64,000 nucleotides of DNA from Kiritimatiellia bacterium (GTDB lineage: Bacteria > Verrucomicrobiota > Kiritimatiellia > UBA8416 > YA12-FULL-48-11): contig JAQUPZ010000001.1 of NCBI GenBank assembly GCA_028716365.1, forward strand, positions 409,205-473,204, read 5' to 3'. How positions within the stretch are numbered: position 1 is the first letter of the stretch; each line of letters starts with the position of its first letter. Below, piece after piece: positions 43,210 to 51,640 of this stretch. A model generated the notes under the pieces. It did not search any database. It saw only the letters and a program-made list of their open reading frames with translations, and was not told where the DNA came from. Both the position numbers and the translations under genes were made by a program.

Positions 43210-45042
43210 ATGACAAACCCTGATAATACTTTTGAGTCGTTTGTAAAAGCCGCTCCGCGCTTTCTGTTTTTTACCGGCAAGGGCGGTGTAGGTAAAACAA
43301 CCCTGTCGTGTGCCACTGCGGTGGCGTTGGCCGACAGCGGCCGCCGAGTGCTGCTGATCAGCACGGATCCTGCATCTAATTTGACCGAAGTATTGGGTAC
43401 AAATTTGACATCAGTCCCCTTGCAACTGGAATCGGTACCCGGACTTTGGGCCTTGGATATTGATCCTGAAACTGCAGCCCATGAGTATCGCGAAAAAGTT
43501 GTAGCCCCCTATCGAGGGAAGGTGCCACCCGCGATGGTGGCGAGCATCGAGGAGCAGTTGTCCGGCGCCTGTACCACGGAAATCGCGGCATTCAACGAGT
43601 TCTCCCGTTTTCTGGGTAACCCTGAAACGACAGAAAATTATGATCATATCGTATTTGATACAGCCCCTACAGGTCATACGTTGCGACTGTTGCAGTTACC
43701 GGCAGCGTGGAACCAGTTTCTGAACACCAATACAAGCGGAACGTCATGTCTGGGGCCGCTTTCAGGACTCCAGTCACAACATGCGTTGTATGCCAAGACG
43801 CTTGAGTGCATGGCCGACGCATCCCGAACCCAGGTGGCATTGGTCAGTAGGCCGGAACGTACAGCCCTGACCGAGGCTGAGCGCAGCCGAGGGGAACTTG
43901 GTGCGCTGGGCCTTAAAAACATTCGGCTCCTCTTGAACGGGCTCTTTAATGCCGGGGACGAGGATCCTGTTGCGCGTGCCATGGCCGATCGCCAGCAAGT
44001 GGCTCTTTCTCGTGTACCCGACGGGTTACAGTTATTGCCTCGTACCGAGATTCCTCTACTGGCCTTCAATGTAACCGGCATGGCTGCTATTAGGGCGGTG
44101 ATATCCGGTGATCGTTCGGCAACGAAATCGACACAAGATCCTTTAGCGCAGCAATCCAATGTAAAATGGCCTGAACTGTCCTCGCTGATCCGTGAGATTG
44201 AGGCGCAGGGACGCGGTGTCATTCTCACTATGGGAAAAGGAGGAGTTGGAAAGACGACGATGGCAGCGGCTATCGCGGTTGAACTGGCATCACGCGGACA
44301 CCGTGTGCACCTGACGACCACCGATCCTGCGGCGCATGTCGCGAATGCGGTGGGAGAATCCGTGCCTAATCTGTCGGTCAGTCGTATTGACCCCGTGGCA
44401 GAGACGGCGGCGTATGCCAAAGAATCTATGGCGGCTGCTGGCGCAGACCTGGATGAAGAAGGTCGGAAACTGTTGGAAGAAGACTTGCGTTCGCCGTGTA
44501 CCGAAGAGATCGCAGTTTTCAGGGCGTTTGCCGCCAAGGTAGACATGGGACGGGACGGTTTTGTTGTTCTGGATACCGCTCCGACGGGCCATACTCTGTT
44601 ACTACTCGACGCCACGGAAGCATATCACCGTGAAGTATCACGAACGCAGAGCGATCTGCCCGAGGAAGTTCGTAACCTGTTGCCACGTTTGCGTGATCCA
44701 GCTTTCAGCAAGGTGATCATCGTGACCTTGCCGGAGGCTACGCCTGTTCACGAAGCCGCGCAATTGCAGGATGATTTGAAGCGTGCAGGAATAAACCCTT
44801 TTGCGTGGGTCATCAATCAGAGTCTTTCTCCTCTGAAGTTGAGTAATGTTCTATTGCTGGCGAGACAGAGTAACGAACATCGGTACATTGAAGAAGTTCG
44901 GCAGCTTGCTGACCACTTCGCAGTGGCTGCCTGGCTGGCCCAGGAACCTACAGGGGTGGACGGGTTGCGACAGTTGACATCTGAATCGTTGAAGTCGAGT
45001 TCCAAACATATTAAACAGGAGGTTCAATATGCCACGGTATGA
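43210..45042 (+). CDS. arsA: Arsenite pump-driving ATPase ArsA (two-domain)
   Basis: 610 residues from ATG 43210. Two homologous halves, each with Walker A (FTGKGGVGKTTL about 22-33 and TMGKGGVGKTTM about 345) and the DTAPTGHTLRLL switch. Metalloid-site cysteines are visible in SGACTTEIAAF and NTSGTSCLGPL of the first half and SPCTEEIAVF of the second. It would energise arsenite efflux, here with ACR3 rather than ArsB as the only permease seen. Confidence 0.96.
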   Translation: MTNPDNTFESFVKAAPRFLFFTGKGGVGKTTLSCATAVALADSGRRVLLISTDPASNLTEVLGTNLTSVPLQLESVPGLWALDIDPETAAHEYREKVVAPYRGKVPPAMVASIEEQLSGACTTEIAAFNEFSRFLGNPETTENYDHIVFDTAPTGHTLRLLQLPAAWNQFLNTNTSGTSCLGPLSGLQSQHALYAKTLECMADASRTQVALVSRPERTALTEAERSRGELGALGLKNIRLLLNGLFNAGDEDPVARAMADRQQVALSRVPDGLQLLPRTEIPLLAFNVTGMAAIRAVISGDRSATKSTQDPLAQQSNVKWPELSSLIREIEAQGRGVILTMGKGGVGKTTMAAAIAVELASRGHRVHLTTTDPAAHVANAVGESVPNLSVSRIDPVAETAAYAKESMAAAGADLDEEGRKLLEEDLRSPCTEEIAVFRAFAAKVDMGRDGFVVLDTAPTGHTLLLLDATEAYHREVSRTQSDLPEEVRNLLPRLRDPAFSKVIIVTLPEATPVHEAAQLQDDLKRAGINPFAWVINQSLSPLKLSNVLLLARQSNEHRYIEEVRQLADHFAVAAWLAQEPTGVDGLRQLTSESLKSSSKHIKQEVQYATV

Positions 45043-45244
45043 TTTTGAATGTCAGGTTTGCCATGCGGCGTTTGAGATTCAAGCGTCATTATCGCAGTAT
45101 ATGAACCTGATGAAGGAAAAGAAAATCGAGTGTGTCAAGTGTGGATCGACAAAGGTAGCACGTGTTTTTAGTCCGCCTGGCCTTTCGTCGTCTTCTAATC
45201 GGGGTGGCGGTTGCTGTCCTGGAGGTCAATGCGGATGCGGGTGA
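45029..45244 (+). CDS. FmdB-type zinc-ribbon protein
   Basis: 71 residues. [16 protein letters not shown] and [15 protein letters not shown] form a two-CxxC zinc ribbon, with a Cys/Gly-rich tail ([10 protein letters not shown]). FmdB-like regulators or zinc proteins of unknown role. Overlaps arsA by 14 bp and arsC by 10 bp, so part of the arsDA transcript. Confidence 0.85.
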   Translation: MPRYDFECQVCHAAFEIQASLSQYMNLMKEKKIECVKCGSTKVARVFSPPGLSSSSNRGGGCCPGGQCGCG

Positions 45245-45681
45245 ACGAGCGGTTGAAAATTTTATTTCTGTGTACCGGTAATTCATGTCGGAGCCAGATG
45301 GCCGAGGGATGGGCACAGCATTTGAAGGGGGATATTATCGAGGCATATTCTGCGGGTATTGAAAAACACGGGGTGAATCCTAACGCGGTCAAAGTAATGG
45401 CAGAAGCGGGAGTAGATATTTCGAGGCAGAAGTCAAAGTATGTGGACGAACTGAAAGGAATCGAGTTTAATTATGTTGTTACGGTTTGTGACAGTGCGCA
45501 CGAATCCTGTCCACTTTTTCCGGGCAAGACGAAAGTAGTTCATGTGGGTTTTGATGATCCGCCTCGGTTGGCGCGAAAAGCGAAGACGGAAGAAGAAGCG
45601 CTTGAACACTATCGGCGCGTGCGGGACGAAATAAGAAAATATGTCGAAACATTGCCTCAATCATTGGAGGGTAAAACATGA
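45235..45681 (+). CDS. arsC: Arsenate reductase ArsC, thioredoxin-coupled type
   Basis: 148 residues from ATG 45235 (GGAGG nine bases upstream; an ATG at 45229 is too close). The low-MW phosphatase P-loop [15 protein letters not shown] has the C-x5-R site, and [12 protein letters not shown] supplies the resolving cysteine pair. It reduces arsenate to arsenite using thioredoxin. Overlaps the neighbouring gene by 4 bp. Confidence 0.94.
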   Translation: MRVNERLKILFLCTGNSCRSQMAEGWAQHLKGDIIEAYSAGIEKHGVNPNAVKVMAEAGVDISRQKSKYVDELKGIEFNYVVTVCDSAHESCPLFPGKTKVVHVGFDDPPRLARKAKTEEEALEHYRRVRDEIRKYVETLPQSLEGKT

Positions 45682-46487
45682 GCAAGGAAAGACCTGCGTT
45701 TAAATCATTACGTTCGGGTACAGGATTGTATGCATATCTTCTGTGCGGGCTGATAACGGGAGGCTTGATTGGCGTAACAATCGGGTTTTCTGCTGATCAA
45801 TCGAGTGCTGTTGTTAGTGACACAGCTGCGGCGATGGAAAAACTGCAGAAAGACGGAAAATATGTTTGTCTCCTGTTGCACAAGGAGAAGAACGACAAGG
45901 TAAGTTCATTCCAGAAGGCGGCGGAAGTTCTCAAAAAGAATCAGGCCGACAAGGTGGAGCTTATTATGGCGGATGTCCTTGCCTCGACATCGGAAAGTCT
46001 ACTAAAAAAGTTTAGAATGGATCCGGAAAGAATGCCGATGCCTTTTCTTATAGTCTTTGCGCCAAATGGCGTGGTGACAGGAGCATTCGAAACTGATCCG
46101 GATGAGAAGAAACTGGCTGACTCGATATTGTCACAGCAAGCCACCCAGTGTCTGAAATTACTACAGGACGGTAAAAATGTGGTGTTGTGCATCCAGGGAG
46201 AGTCTACCAAAGGTAAGGAGCAAGTCGTAGAAGCAGTGAATACCTTTCTTGCGGACAAGACATACAAGGATACTTTCGATAAGGTATTCATCGATCCCGG
46301 CAAATCTGAAAACAAGGCATTCTTAGAGAAGCTCAATGTGACAATGACAGCAGATGAGGCTGTCACAATAGTTCTGACTGCTCAGGGTAGAATAGCAGGT
46401 ACGTTTAAGGGCATGACAAGTAAGGATCAACTGGTTAAGTCTCTGCAAGCTTGCGGTAGTAGTTGTGGTTCGAAGGGGCTTGGCTGA
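45678..46487 (+). CDS. Membrane-anchored tandem thioredoxin-fold protein
   Basis: 269 residues. One TM helix near 20-40, followed by two related alpha/beta repeats ([67 protein letters not shown]), each ending in a thioredoxin-like strand with a Pro/Gly turn. Classic CxxC motifs are lacking; a C-terminal ACGSSCGS is present. Possibly an exported arsenic-binding or structural partner. Confidence 0.7.
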   Translation: MSKERPAFKSLRSGTGLYAYLLCGLITGGLIGVTIGFSADQSSAVVSDTAAAMEKLQKDGKYVCLLLHKEKNDKVSSFQKAAEVLKKNQADKVELIMADVLASTSESLLKKFRMDPERMPMPFLIVFAPNGVVTGAFETDPDEKKLADSILSQQATQCLKLLQDGKNVVLCIQGESTKGKEQVVEAVNTFLADKTYKDTFDKVFIDPGKSENKAFLEKLNVTMTADEAVTIVLTAQGRIAGTFKGMTSKDQLVKSLQACGSSCGSKGLG

Positions 46488-46506
46488 GGAAAACGATAAT
46501 CTATCC

Positions 46507-46525
46507 AGGGATCCGTTGGATCCCT
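46507..46525. other. Strong short hairpin
   Basis: Perfect stem AGGGATCC (46507-46514) / GGATCCCT (46518-46525) with a three-base loop, followed by seven A on the plus strand. The A-run is on the wrong side for a terminator of the rightward transcript, so it may be an mRNA processing or stability element. Confidence 0.45.
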
Positions 46526-46646
46526 AAAAAAATTAAGTATAGCAGAAGATTAATTCGCAAGTTGCAAAGAGATCCAAGCGAATTGTGAAGCTTGTTGAGT
46601 AAAAGATAAGACACACGGCAAAGAGCAAAGAAAGGAGTCGTGAAGT

Positions 46647-46886
46647 ATGTCTGCCAGTTATTCCTGCTGTGGAGAATGGCTGCCTTTCATCATGCCCATT
46701 TGCATGGTGCTCATGGTTGTAGTGATATCGTCATGTTTCCTTGGTCGCGGCCGTTGCATGCCTTGGTGGAGAGACCATGCCTCGGCCGGCGGTTCCGAGA
46801 CGGCGGTTGACATCGTCAAAAAGCGTTATGCCAAAGGCGAGATTACAAAAGATGAGTTTGACCGTATGATCAATGACCTTAAATAA
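46647..46886 (+). CDS. Small membrane protein with SHOCT domain
   Basis: 79 residues: Cys-containing TM segment (about 10-33), then AVDIVKKRYAKGEITKDEFDRMINDL, the SHOCT (short C-terminal) domain. SHOCT proteins are common as membrane tethers; no enzymatic role. Preceded by AAGGAG. Confidence 0.8.
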   Translation: MSASYSCCGEWLPFIMPICMVLMVVVISSCFLGRGRCMPWWRDHASAGGSETAVDIVKKRYAKGEITKDEFDRMINDLK

Positions 46887-46908
46887 CCAGAACGATTGGA
46901 GGCAAGCG

Positions 46909-47211
46909 ATGAGCGATAAAATGAAGGAACTGATCGCAATTGGTGCGTCGGTGAGTGCGCATTGTCAGCCTTGTTTGACGTATCATGTGAGCAAGGCCAA
47001 GGATCTTGGGGTCGATACCAATCAGATTAGGACGGCCATTGAGGTGGGGCAGATGGTAGAGAAAGGATCGATGTCAGCCATGCGGGAGTTTGCAAAGAGT
47101 GTGCTGGGCGCTAAGCCCTCCATAACTTGCCCATATGGTATGCTGGATACAGTGCCGCAGTCTAATATCTCGACAACTTGCCCTTATGGTAAATATTTAA
47201 CTAATGGATAG
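46909..47211 (+). CDS. AhpD/carboxymuconolactone decarboxylase-like protein 2
   Basis: 100 residues from ATG 46909 (GGAGG upstream). SAHCQPCLTYHVSKAKDLG has the redox CxxC. The C-terminus repeats TCPYG twice, a possible metal-binding tail absent from the paralogue at 41121, with which it shares 51 identical bases. Confidence 0.83.
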   Translation: MSDKMKELIAIGASVSAHCQPCLTYHVSKAKDLGVDTNQIRTAIEVGQMVEKGSMSAMREFAKSVLGAKPSITCPYGMLDTVPQSNISTTCPYGKYLTNG

Positions 47212-47264
47212 CGTGAAATAACAAGAATCTGCGATGAGACATCAGAAAGAAAAGGAGTATCATT

Positions 47265-48341
47265 GTGAGTAATGGAATGACGTCCGCTGATGAGCGGAAA
47301 TTGACAAATGTGTTCGAGCGTTATTTAACGCTCTGGGTTGCGGTATGTATGGTGGTTGGTGTGGTTCTTGGCAAGATGGCGCCGGGATTTGTAGGGGCCG
47401 TACGGTCCATAGAGTTCGGAAGTAACAGTCAGATAAACCTTCCGATAGCAGTGCTGATCTGGCTTATGATTTATCCGATGATGCTGAAAATTGATTTTAC
47501 CAGTATTCTCGGTGTTCGTAAGAGACCCAAAGGATTGTTAATAACCATCTTTGTTAACTGGATCGTAAAACCTCTTTCGATGACCCTACTGGGCTGGATT
47601 TTCTTCAAGCATTTTTTCCTTCCGATAATAGGTCCTGAGCTGGCTGACCAGTACTTGGCCGGCTGTATAATACTGGCTGCGGCACCATGTACGGCCATGG
47701 TGTTTGTGTGGTCGTATCTTACTGATGGCGATCCTGCCTATACGTTGGTTCAGGTGGCTGTTAACGATCTGATCATGCTGGTTGCGTTTGTTCCTATAGT
47801 CGGCCTCCTGGTCAGCGGGGCCAGCAATCTAACAGTTCCGTACCCGGTCCTTTTCTACAGCGTGGTGGCGTTTATTGTGATTCCGCTGGCACTGGGCAGT
47901 TTAAGCCGCAGCTTGCTGTTAAAGTTCAAGGGGAGCGACTGGTTTGAGACAAAATATCTGCCGTTTTTTCATCCGATCACCATTATCGCTTTGTTGGCAA
48001 CACTTGTGATGATTTTTGCATTTCAGGCTGATAACATAACCCGGACATGGACACATGTTCTCCTGATCGCGATCCCGATCACGATACAGGTTTATTTTAA
48101 CTCGTCGTTGACCTATGGCCTGATGAAATGGTTCAAGGTTCCCCACAACATAGCATCTCCCGGTGCGTTGATCGGAGCAAGTAATTTCTTTGAACTGGCG
48201 GTTGCGGTTGCAATAACGCTGTTTGGTGCGGAATCGGGGGCGGCGCTGGCCACGGTTGTGGGGGTGCTGGTTGAAGTGCCGGTAATGCTGTCGGTCTGTA
48301 ATGTCTGCAATCGAACACGTCATTGGTTTGTAAAGGCATAA
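47265..48341 (+). CDS. acr3: Arsenite efflux permease ACR3
   Basis: 358 residues from GTG 47265 (AAGGAG eight bases upstream), ten hydrophobic helices. LAAAPCTAMVFVWSYLTDGDPAYTLVQVA contains the essential TM4 cysteine, and VNDLIMLVAF and PGALIGASNFFELAVA are ACR3 hallmarks. It exports As(III), driven by the proton gradient or by ArsA. Two bp separate its stop from the methyltransferase start. Confidence 0.95.
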   Translation: MSNGMTSADERKLTNVFERYLTLWVAVCMVVGVVLGKMAPGFVGAVRSIEFGSNSQINLPIAVLIWLMIYPMMLKIDFTSILGVRKRPKGLLITIFVNWIVKPLSMTLLGWIFFKHFFLPIIGPELADQYLAGCIILAAAPCTAMVFVWSYLTDGDPAYTLVQVAVNDLIMLVAFVPIVGLLVSGASNLTVPYPVLFYSVVAFIVIPLALGSLSRSLLLKFKGSDWFETKYLPFFHPITIIALLATLVMIFAFQADNITRTWTHVLLIAIPITIQVYFNSSLTYGLMKWFKVPHNIASPGALIGASNFFELAVAVAITLFGAESGAALATVVGVLVEVPVMLSVCNVCNRTRHWFVKA

Positions 48342-48343
48342 GA

Positions 48344-48883
48344 ATGCCACGATTCGAAGACACCACCGGACGTGAGGCGTTGCTGAAAGCCAGCGGGTTG
48401 AAGACGGATCGCATCCTGGATGTCGGCATGGGCGGATGCGCCTGCATGTCATTCTTCCTGGCGCGACTGGGTTTCGCAGTAACGGGAGTCGACCGCTCGC
48501 CCCATGCCGTACATGTGGCGCGACAGAATGCACGGACGAAAAGGCTGAAGGGTCCGTTCGTGGCCCGTCTGGCCAATGCGCATAACCTGCCCTTTGAGGA
48601 CGGCGCGTTCTATGCCGTTATTTCGTTCCGCTCGCTACACCACATTGATGCACCCCGGTCCGTGATACGCGAAATGTTCCGTGTATGCCGCCCTGGGGGA
48701 ATGGTTTTGATCGCAGACCTGAATGCCGTCGGCCGCAAGATCTACAAGCATGAACCCGATTGCGACGGACTTCTGCGAATGATCAAGCGTGTAGCAGGAC
48801 GGCTAAGCGCATATATGACTTTCGAGAATACACGGCTAGATTGGTTTTTAGCCTGCTGCAAGATAATAGACCCTATTCAGTGA
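48344..48883 (+). CDS. SAM-dependent methyltransferase coupled to hgcA
   Basis: 179 residues. Class I motif I RILDVGMGGCACMS, motif II VTGVDRSPHAVHVAR, and later VCRPGGMVLIADLNAVG. It is too short for ArsM and lacks its four-cysteine plan, although two cysteines flank the SAM site. Its TGA overlaps the hgcA ATG. Substrate unknown; Hg(II), arsenite or the corrinoid of HgcA are candidates (inference). Confidence 0.85.
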   Translation: MPRFEDTTGREALLKASGLKTDRILDVGMGGCACMSFFLARLGFAVTGVDRSPHAVHVARQNARTKRLKGPFVARLANAHNLPFEDGAFYAVISFRSLHHIDAPRSVIREMFRVCRPGGMVLIADLNAVGRKIYKHEPDCDGLLRMIKRVAGRLSAYMTFENTRLDWFLACCKIIDPIQ

Positions 48884-49923
48884 TGAGTATGAATATTGTT
48901 CAGCAACAACATTGGATTGCTGGTTCCGTTATGTCTCAAGGGGAAGAGATTCCGCGTGTATCTACTTCACTTACCTCTGAAGACATCATAGGGGCTGTAA
49001 GGGTTCGTTTAAGCATAAGTAGGATGAGTTATATTGTAGAGCCAGGGCTGTATGCGGTTGGCAATCCGGATACAACGTCGTCGGTCTTGGTTTCGGCTAA
49101 CTATAAATTGTCTTTTGATTGCCTGAGGAGAGCTTTGGTCGATCTCGATGTGTGGATACTTGTCCTGGATACAAGAGGCGTCAACGTCTGGTGTGCGGCG
49201 GGGAAGGGTACGTTTGGGACTGATGAACTTGTTAACCGTATTCGGGCAGTTGGATTGGAGAAAATAGTTTCCCATAAAAAGCTGATTCTTCCGCAGCTTT
49301 CTGCGCCTGGCGTTGCCGCCCATGAGGTGAAAAAACAAAGCGGCTTTCAGGTCGTTTATGGGCCGGTCAGATCATCAGACATAAGAGAGTTCTTGAAGGC
49401 AGGCATGAATACGACTCCCGAAATGCGGCAAGTCAGGTTTGATCTCGTGGATCGCCTCGTTGTGGTTCCTGTCGAGATTGTTGAATGGTCTCCATATTTT
49501 TTTCTGCTCGGATTGGTAATGCTTGGTCTCTCCGGGTTGACCTGTATGGGCTATGAGATGAGTTCCCTGTGGACACGCGGGTTTAATATTTTCATGATAT
49601 TACTTGTTGCTTTTCTAGGTGGCAGTATTCTCGGTCCGGCTCTTCTGCCATGGTTGCCAGGAACAGCGTTTTCAATAAAAGGCCTATGTGTTGGTTTGGC
49701 GCTTTGGAGTATTCTTGTCCCAGTCTTGGATTTATCATCGGATGTCTGGGCTGCGTTGCCTTTAATTCTGTCAATTACCTCATTTATGGCAATGAACTTC
49801 ACTGGTTGTACAACTTATACGTCGCAGTCCGGAGTAAAACGTGAGATGCGGTATGCAATACCTGCGCAGATTCTGTTATTGGTTGTAGGTATGTTCTTAT
49901 GGGTTAAGTTCGGTATTGTGTGA
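48883..49923 (+). CDS. hgcA: Mercury methylation corrinoid protein HgcA
   Basis: 346 residues from ATG 48883. The corrinoid-binding domain has GLYAVGNPD, VSANYKLSFDCLRRAL and the cap-helix motif GVNVWCAAGKGTFGTDEL, whose Cys104 is the cobalt ligand unique to HgcA; then LPQLSAPGVAAHEVKK. The C-terminal part (about 205-346) has five hydrophobic helices. HgcA transfers a methyl group from its corrinoid to Hg(II). Followed directly by hgcB, confirming the identification. Confidence 0.96.
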   Translation: MSMNIVQQQHWIAGSVMSQGEEIPRVSTSLTSEDIIGAVRVRLSISRMSYIVEPGLYAVGNPDTTSSVLVSANYKLSFDCLRRALVDLDVWILVLDTRGVNVWCAAGKGTFGTDELVNRIRAVGLEKIVSHKKLILPQLSAPGVAAHEVKKQSGFQVVYGPVRSSDIREFLKAGMNTTPEMRQVRFDLVDRLVVVPVEIVEWSPYFFLLGLVMLGLSGLTCMGYEMSSLWTRGFNIFMILLVAFLGGSILGPALLPWLPGTAFSIKGLCVGLALWSILVPVLDLSSDVWAALPLILSITSFMAMNFTGCTTYTSQSGVKREMRYAIPAQILLLVVGMFLWVKFGIV

Positions 49924-49939
49924 TTTCTGGTATATGTTT

Positions 49940-50224
49940 ATGAAGTATTTATCAAACGTTACGACTTTAAAGATGGACAGAGAGAAATGTATTGGTTGTG
50001 GCATGTGTAAAATTGTCTGTCCTCATGCTGTGTATTTTGTAGCAGAGGGAAAGGCTACCATTATTGACAAAGACGCATGTATGGAATGTGGCGCATGTGC
50101 TCGCAATTGTCCTGTCGATGCAATATCTGTAAACAGCGGGGTTGGTTGTGCCACTGGTCTTATTTACGGAATGATCGGTAGCGGCGGGACATGTTGTGGT
50201 GGAAAAGACTGTAGCTGTTCCTAA
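49940..50224 (+). CDS. hgcB: Mercury methylation ferredoxin HgcB
   Basis: 94 residues from ATG 49940 (ATG 49934 is an alternative). Two 4Fe-4S motifs, CIGCGMCKIVCPHAVYFV and CMECGACARNCPVDAI; the second is the HgcB signature. A conserved single Cys70 (GVGCA) and C-terminal TCCGGKDCSC are thought to bind Hg(II) for transfer to HgcA. HgcB supplies electrons to reduce the HgcA corrinoid. Confidence 0.96.
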   Translation: MKYLSNVTTLKMDREKCIGCGMCKIVCPHAVYFVAEGKATIIDKDACMECGACARNCPVDAISVNSGVGCATGLIYGMIGSGGTCCGGKDCSCS

Positions 50225-50480
50225 TACTATTCTCGCCACATTGTCACTCAGGGTGCCGGTTAATATGCTCAAAGGGAAACGGTGGTAGTAAAGAACGAGC
50301 GAGGAGATTGTAGAGGTTGACCGCATCCTTGATCTGGGGTAATATCTCTTACCTTAACATCCGCCATTATTGACCTCTTAGTTGGGGCAGTTAACCATCG
50401 TATCCACAATCTTTTGCTCCGACTCAGTGAAACATTCGTTCCATAAAGAATATAAAGCCATCACGCGTTGTCCTTTCAGA
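50225..50480. other. Junction region between hgcB and archaeal-style genes
   Basis: No gene is convincing; no terminator seen after hgcB. A TATA-like AATATAAAG (50449-50457) about 27 nt before the ATG at 50481 is the first archaeal-style promoter in the window. The change in promoter style puts a possible element boundary or chimeric join here. Confidence 0.45.
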
Positions 50481-50711
50481 ATGACACCAGATAAATACAC
50501 GCCATTTGAATCGAAGCTTGAGAATATGCTAAAGAGCATCGACACGCGAATGCATGAGATCAAAGGAATGATGGCGGGCATGTATGACCAGATCACCGAT
50601 CTGACTCACACAACCGACGCCGTCTTTAACACCGTGAACTATCATGTGAATCCCCGCGATCCCACATACGTGCCAGGCGACGATTGGGATTTCCTCGATG
50701 AAGACGAGTAA
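50481..50711 (+). CDS. Hypothetical acidic protein
   Basis: 76 residues from ATG 50481. Helical N-terminal half (FESKLENMLKSIDTRMHEIKG) and an acidic tail ending DFLDEDE. No family recognised. No SD site, but a TATA box about 27 nt upstream fits a leaderless archaeal-type transcript. Confidence 0.55.
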   Translation: MTPDKYTPFESKLENMLKSIDTRMHEIKGMMAGMYDQITDLTHTTDAVFNTVNYHVNPRDPTYVPGDDWDFLDEDE

Positions 50712-50733
50712 AGAAGGTAAATAAAAAAACCTG

Positions 50734-50979
50734 TTAAGATGATATTGCCTTCAAGTATGGCTTGAGATACCTGTCGAAATCAGCGGCAATGATTGCAAGA
50801 ATAATTGTAGCTATTGCAATCACGTAGCTGAGACCAACCTCCATGGCCATAGTATCATTATCCGATAAGCATATGAGAAGAATGCCGTAACCCCATATCA
50901 GAACAAACATAAGAAACTGGTAGCGAAGATATGCAAGAGGATTTGATTTCTTCTTCAAAAGCGAATGAGTCAATGTCAT
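50734..50979 (-). CDS. Small two-helix membrane protein
   Basis: 81 residues from ATG 50979. Hydrophobic segments about 21-38 and 47-66. No motif. On the minus strand, TATTTAAG about 25 nt upstream of the start (51001-51009) looks like an archaeal TATA box. Confidence 0.55.
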   Translation of the reverse strand: MTLTHSLLKKKSNPLAYLRYQFLMFVLIWGYGILLICLSDNDTMAMEVGLSYVIAIATIILAIIAADFDRYLKPYLKAISS

Positions 50980-51042
50980 CAAGAAGTAATGTTGCTGTGG
51001 CTTAAATACTTTATGTTTTTACACGCTCTGTAAGCCGACAGC

Positions 51043-51078
51043 TTTATAAATCGGAAGACCTTTGTTATCCCGAGGTGA
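51043..51078 (+). promoter_or_regulatory. Archaeal-type TATA box and strong SD of zinc-ribbon gene
   Basis: TTTATAAA (51043-51050) preceded by CCGACAGC, then the ribosome site GAGGTGA (51072-51078) five bases before ATG 51084. Confidence 0.55.
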
Positions 51079-51083
51079 TACCA

Positions 51084-51230
51084 ATGGAAAAAGGAAGACC
51101 GACGAAATGTCCCAAATGCAGCAGTAGAAAAAGCAGATCACGCGGGTACAAATACTACGCGAAAGGTAAGAAGTCCAAAGACAGGCAATGCAGACATTGT
51201 GGCCGCCGATACCTCGTCAAAATAAAATGA
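51084..51230 (+). CDS. Small zinc-ribbon protein
   Basis: 48 residues, basic. CPKCSS at about 9-14 and CRHCGRRY near 36-43 form a two-CxxC zinc ribbon with a lysine-rich middle, as in transposase- or element-associated DNA-binding proteins. TGA overlaps the next ATG (ATGA). Confidence 0.65.
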   Translation: MEKGRPTKCPKCSSRKSRSRGYKYYAKGKKSKDRQCRHCGRRYLVKIK

Positions 51231-51595
51231 CTTTCCCTCGTCGATCCCCCAGGGAGGCTCGCAAGAATAGCATCCGCCCGTACTCACTCACCTCTGTTTC
51301 GCCATCTGAACTTCCTGAAATACTTTCCTGCCTCCAGACTCAGCTTGGTAAAGTCCAGACGGATACGACTTTTCTCGCTCTCAAACAATCGGAACTCAAG
51401 CCAGACGATCAGATTTCTCTTTTCGGTATGATGGATGCCCGTGAACAGTTGAATATTGAGCGTTCTTTGCTTGCCGGGCACGCATATATGATTCAGGAGA
51501 TGGTCAACAGAAAGAAAGTCATGCTTGATCGTAAATCGGAACAGGTCCTCCGAAACATTTTGCATTACACTTGCGCCATTTATGGACGCGTATGA
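51227..51595 (+). CDS. Hypothetical protein coupled to zinc-ribbon gene
   Basis: 122 residues from ATG 51227. Basic N-terminus (RRSPREARKNSIRP) then helical region (DAREQLNIERSLLAGHAYMIQEM). No recognised family. Lies between the zinc ribbon and the replication initiator. Confidence 0.6.
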   Translation: MTFPRRSPREARKNSIRPYSLTSVSPSELPEILSCLQTQLGKVQTDTTFLALKQSELKPDDQISLFGMMDAREQLNIERSLLAGHAYMIQEMVNRKKVMLDRKSEQVLRNILHYTCAIYGRV

Positions 51596-51603
51596 CCGAA
51601 AGG

Positions 51604-51638
51604 TATAAATACCCGCGAGGTTTATACGTAGTAGAGGT
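51604..51638 (+). promoter_or_regulatory. Archaeal-type BRE/TATA promoter of orc1/cdc6
   Basis: CCGAAAGG immediately before TATAAATA (51604-51611) is a classical BRE plus TATA pair; transcription would start near 51632-51636. GAGGTG (51633-51638) then precedes the start codon. Confidence 0.7.
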
Positions 51639-51640
51639 GG

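Noticed and set aside
43674..44615. 313-codon reverse frame within arsA
   Set aside because: Serine/arginine-rich antisense shadow; the arsA frame has both Walker motifs and metal-site cysteines.
46507..46532. Intrinsic terminator after the thioredoxin-fold gene
   Set aside because: The hairpin is followed by A, not T, on the coding strand.
48344..48883. ArsM arsenite methyltransferase
   Set aside because: Too short, and the conserved cysteine set of ArsM is not present; kept as a generic SAM methyltransferase.
50378..50596. Possible transposase fragment on the minus strand
   Set aside because: Only a vague resemblance, no catalytic motif, and it overlaps the more plausible gene at 50481.
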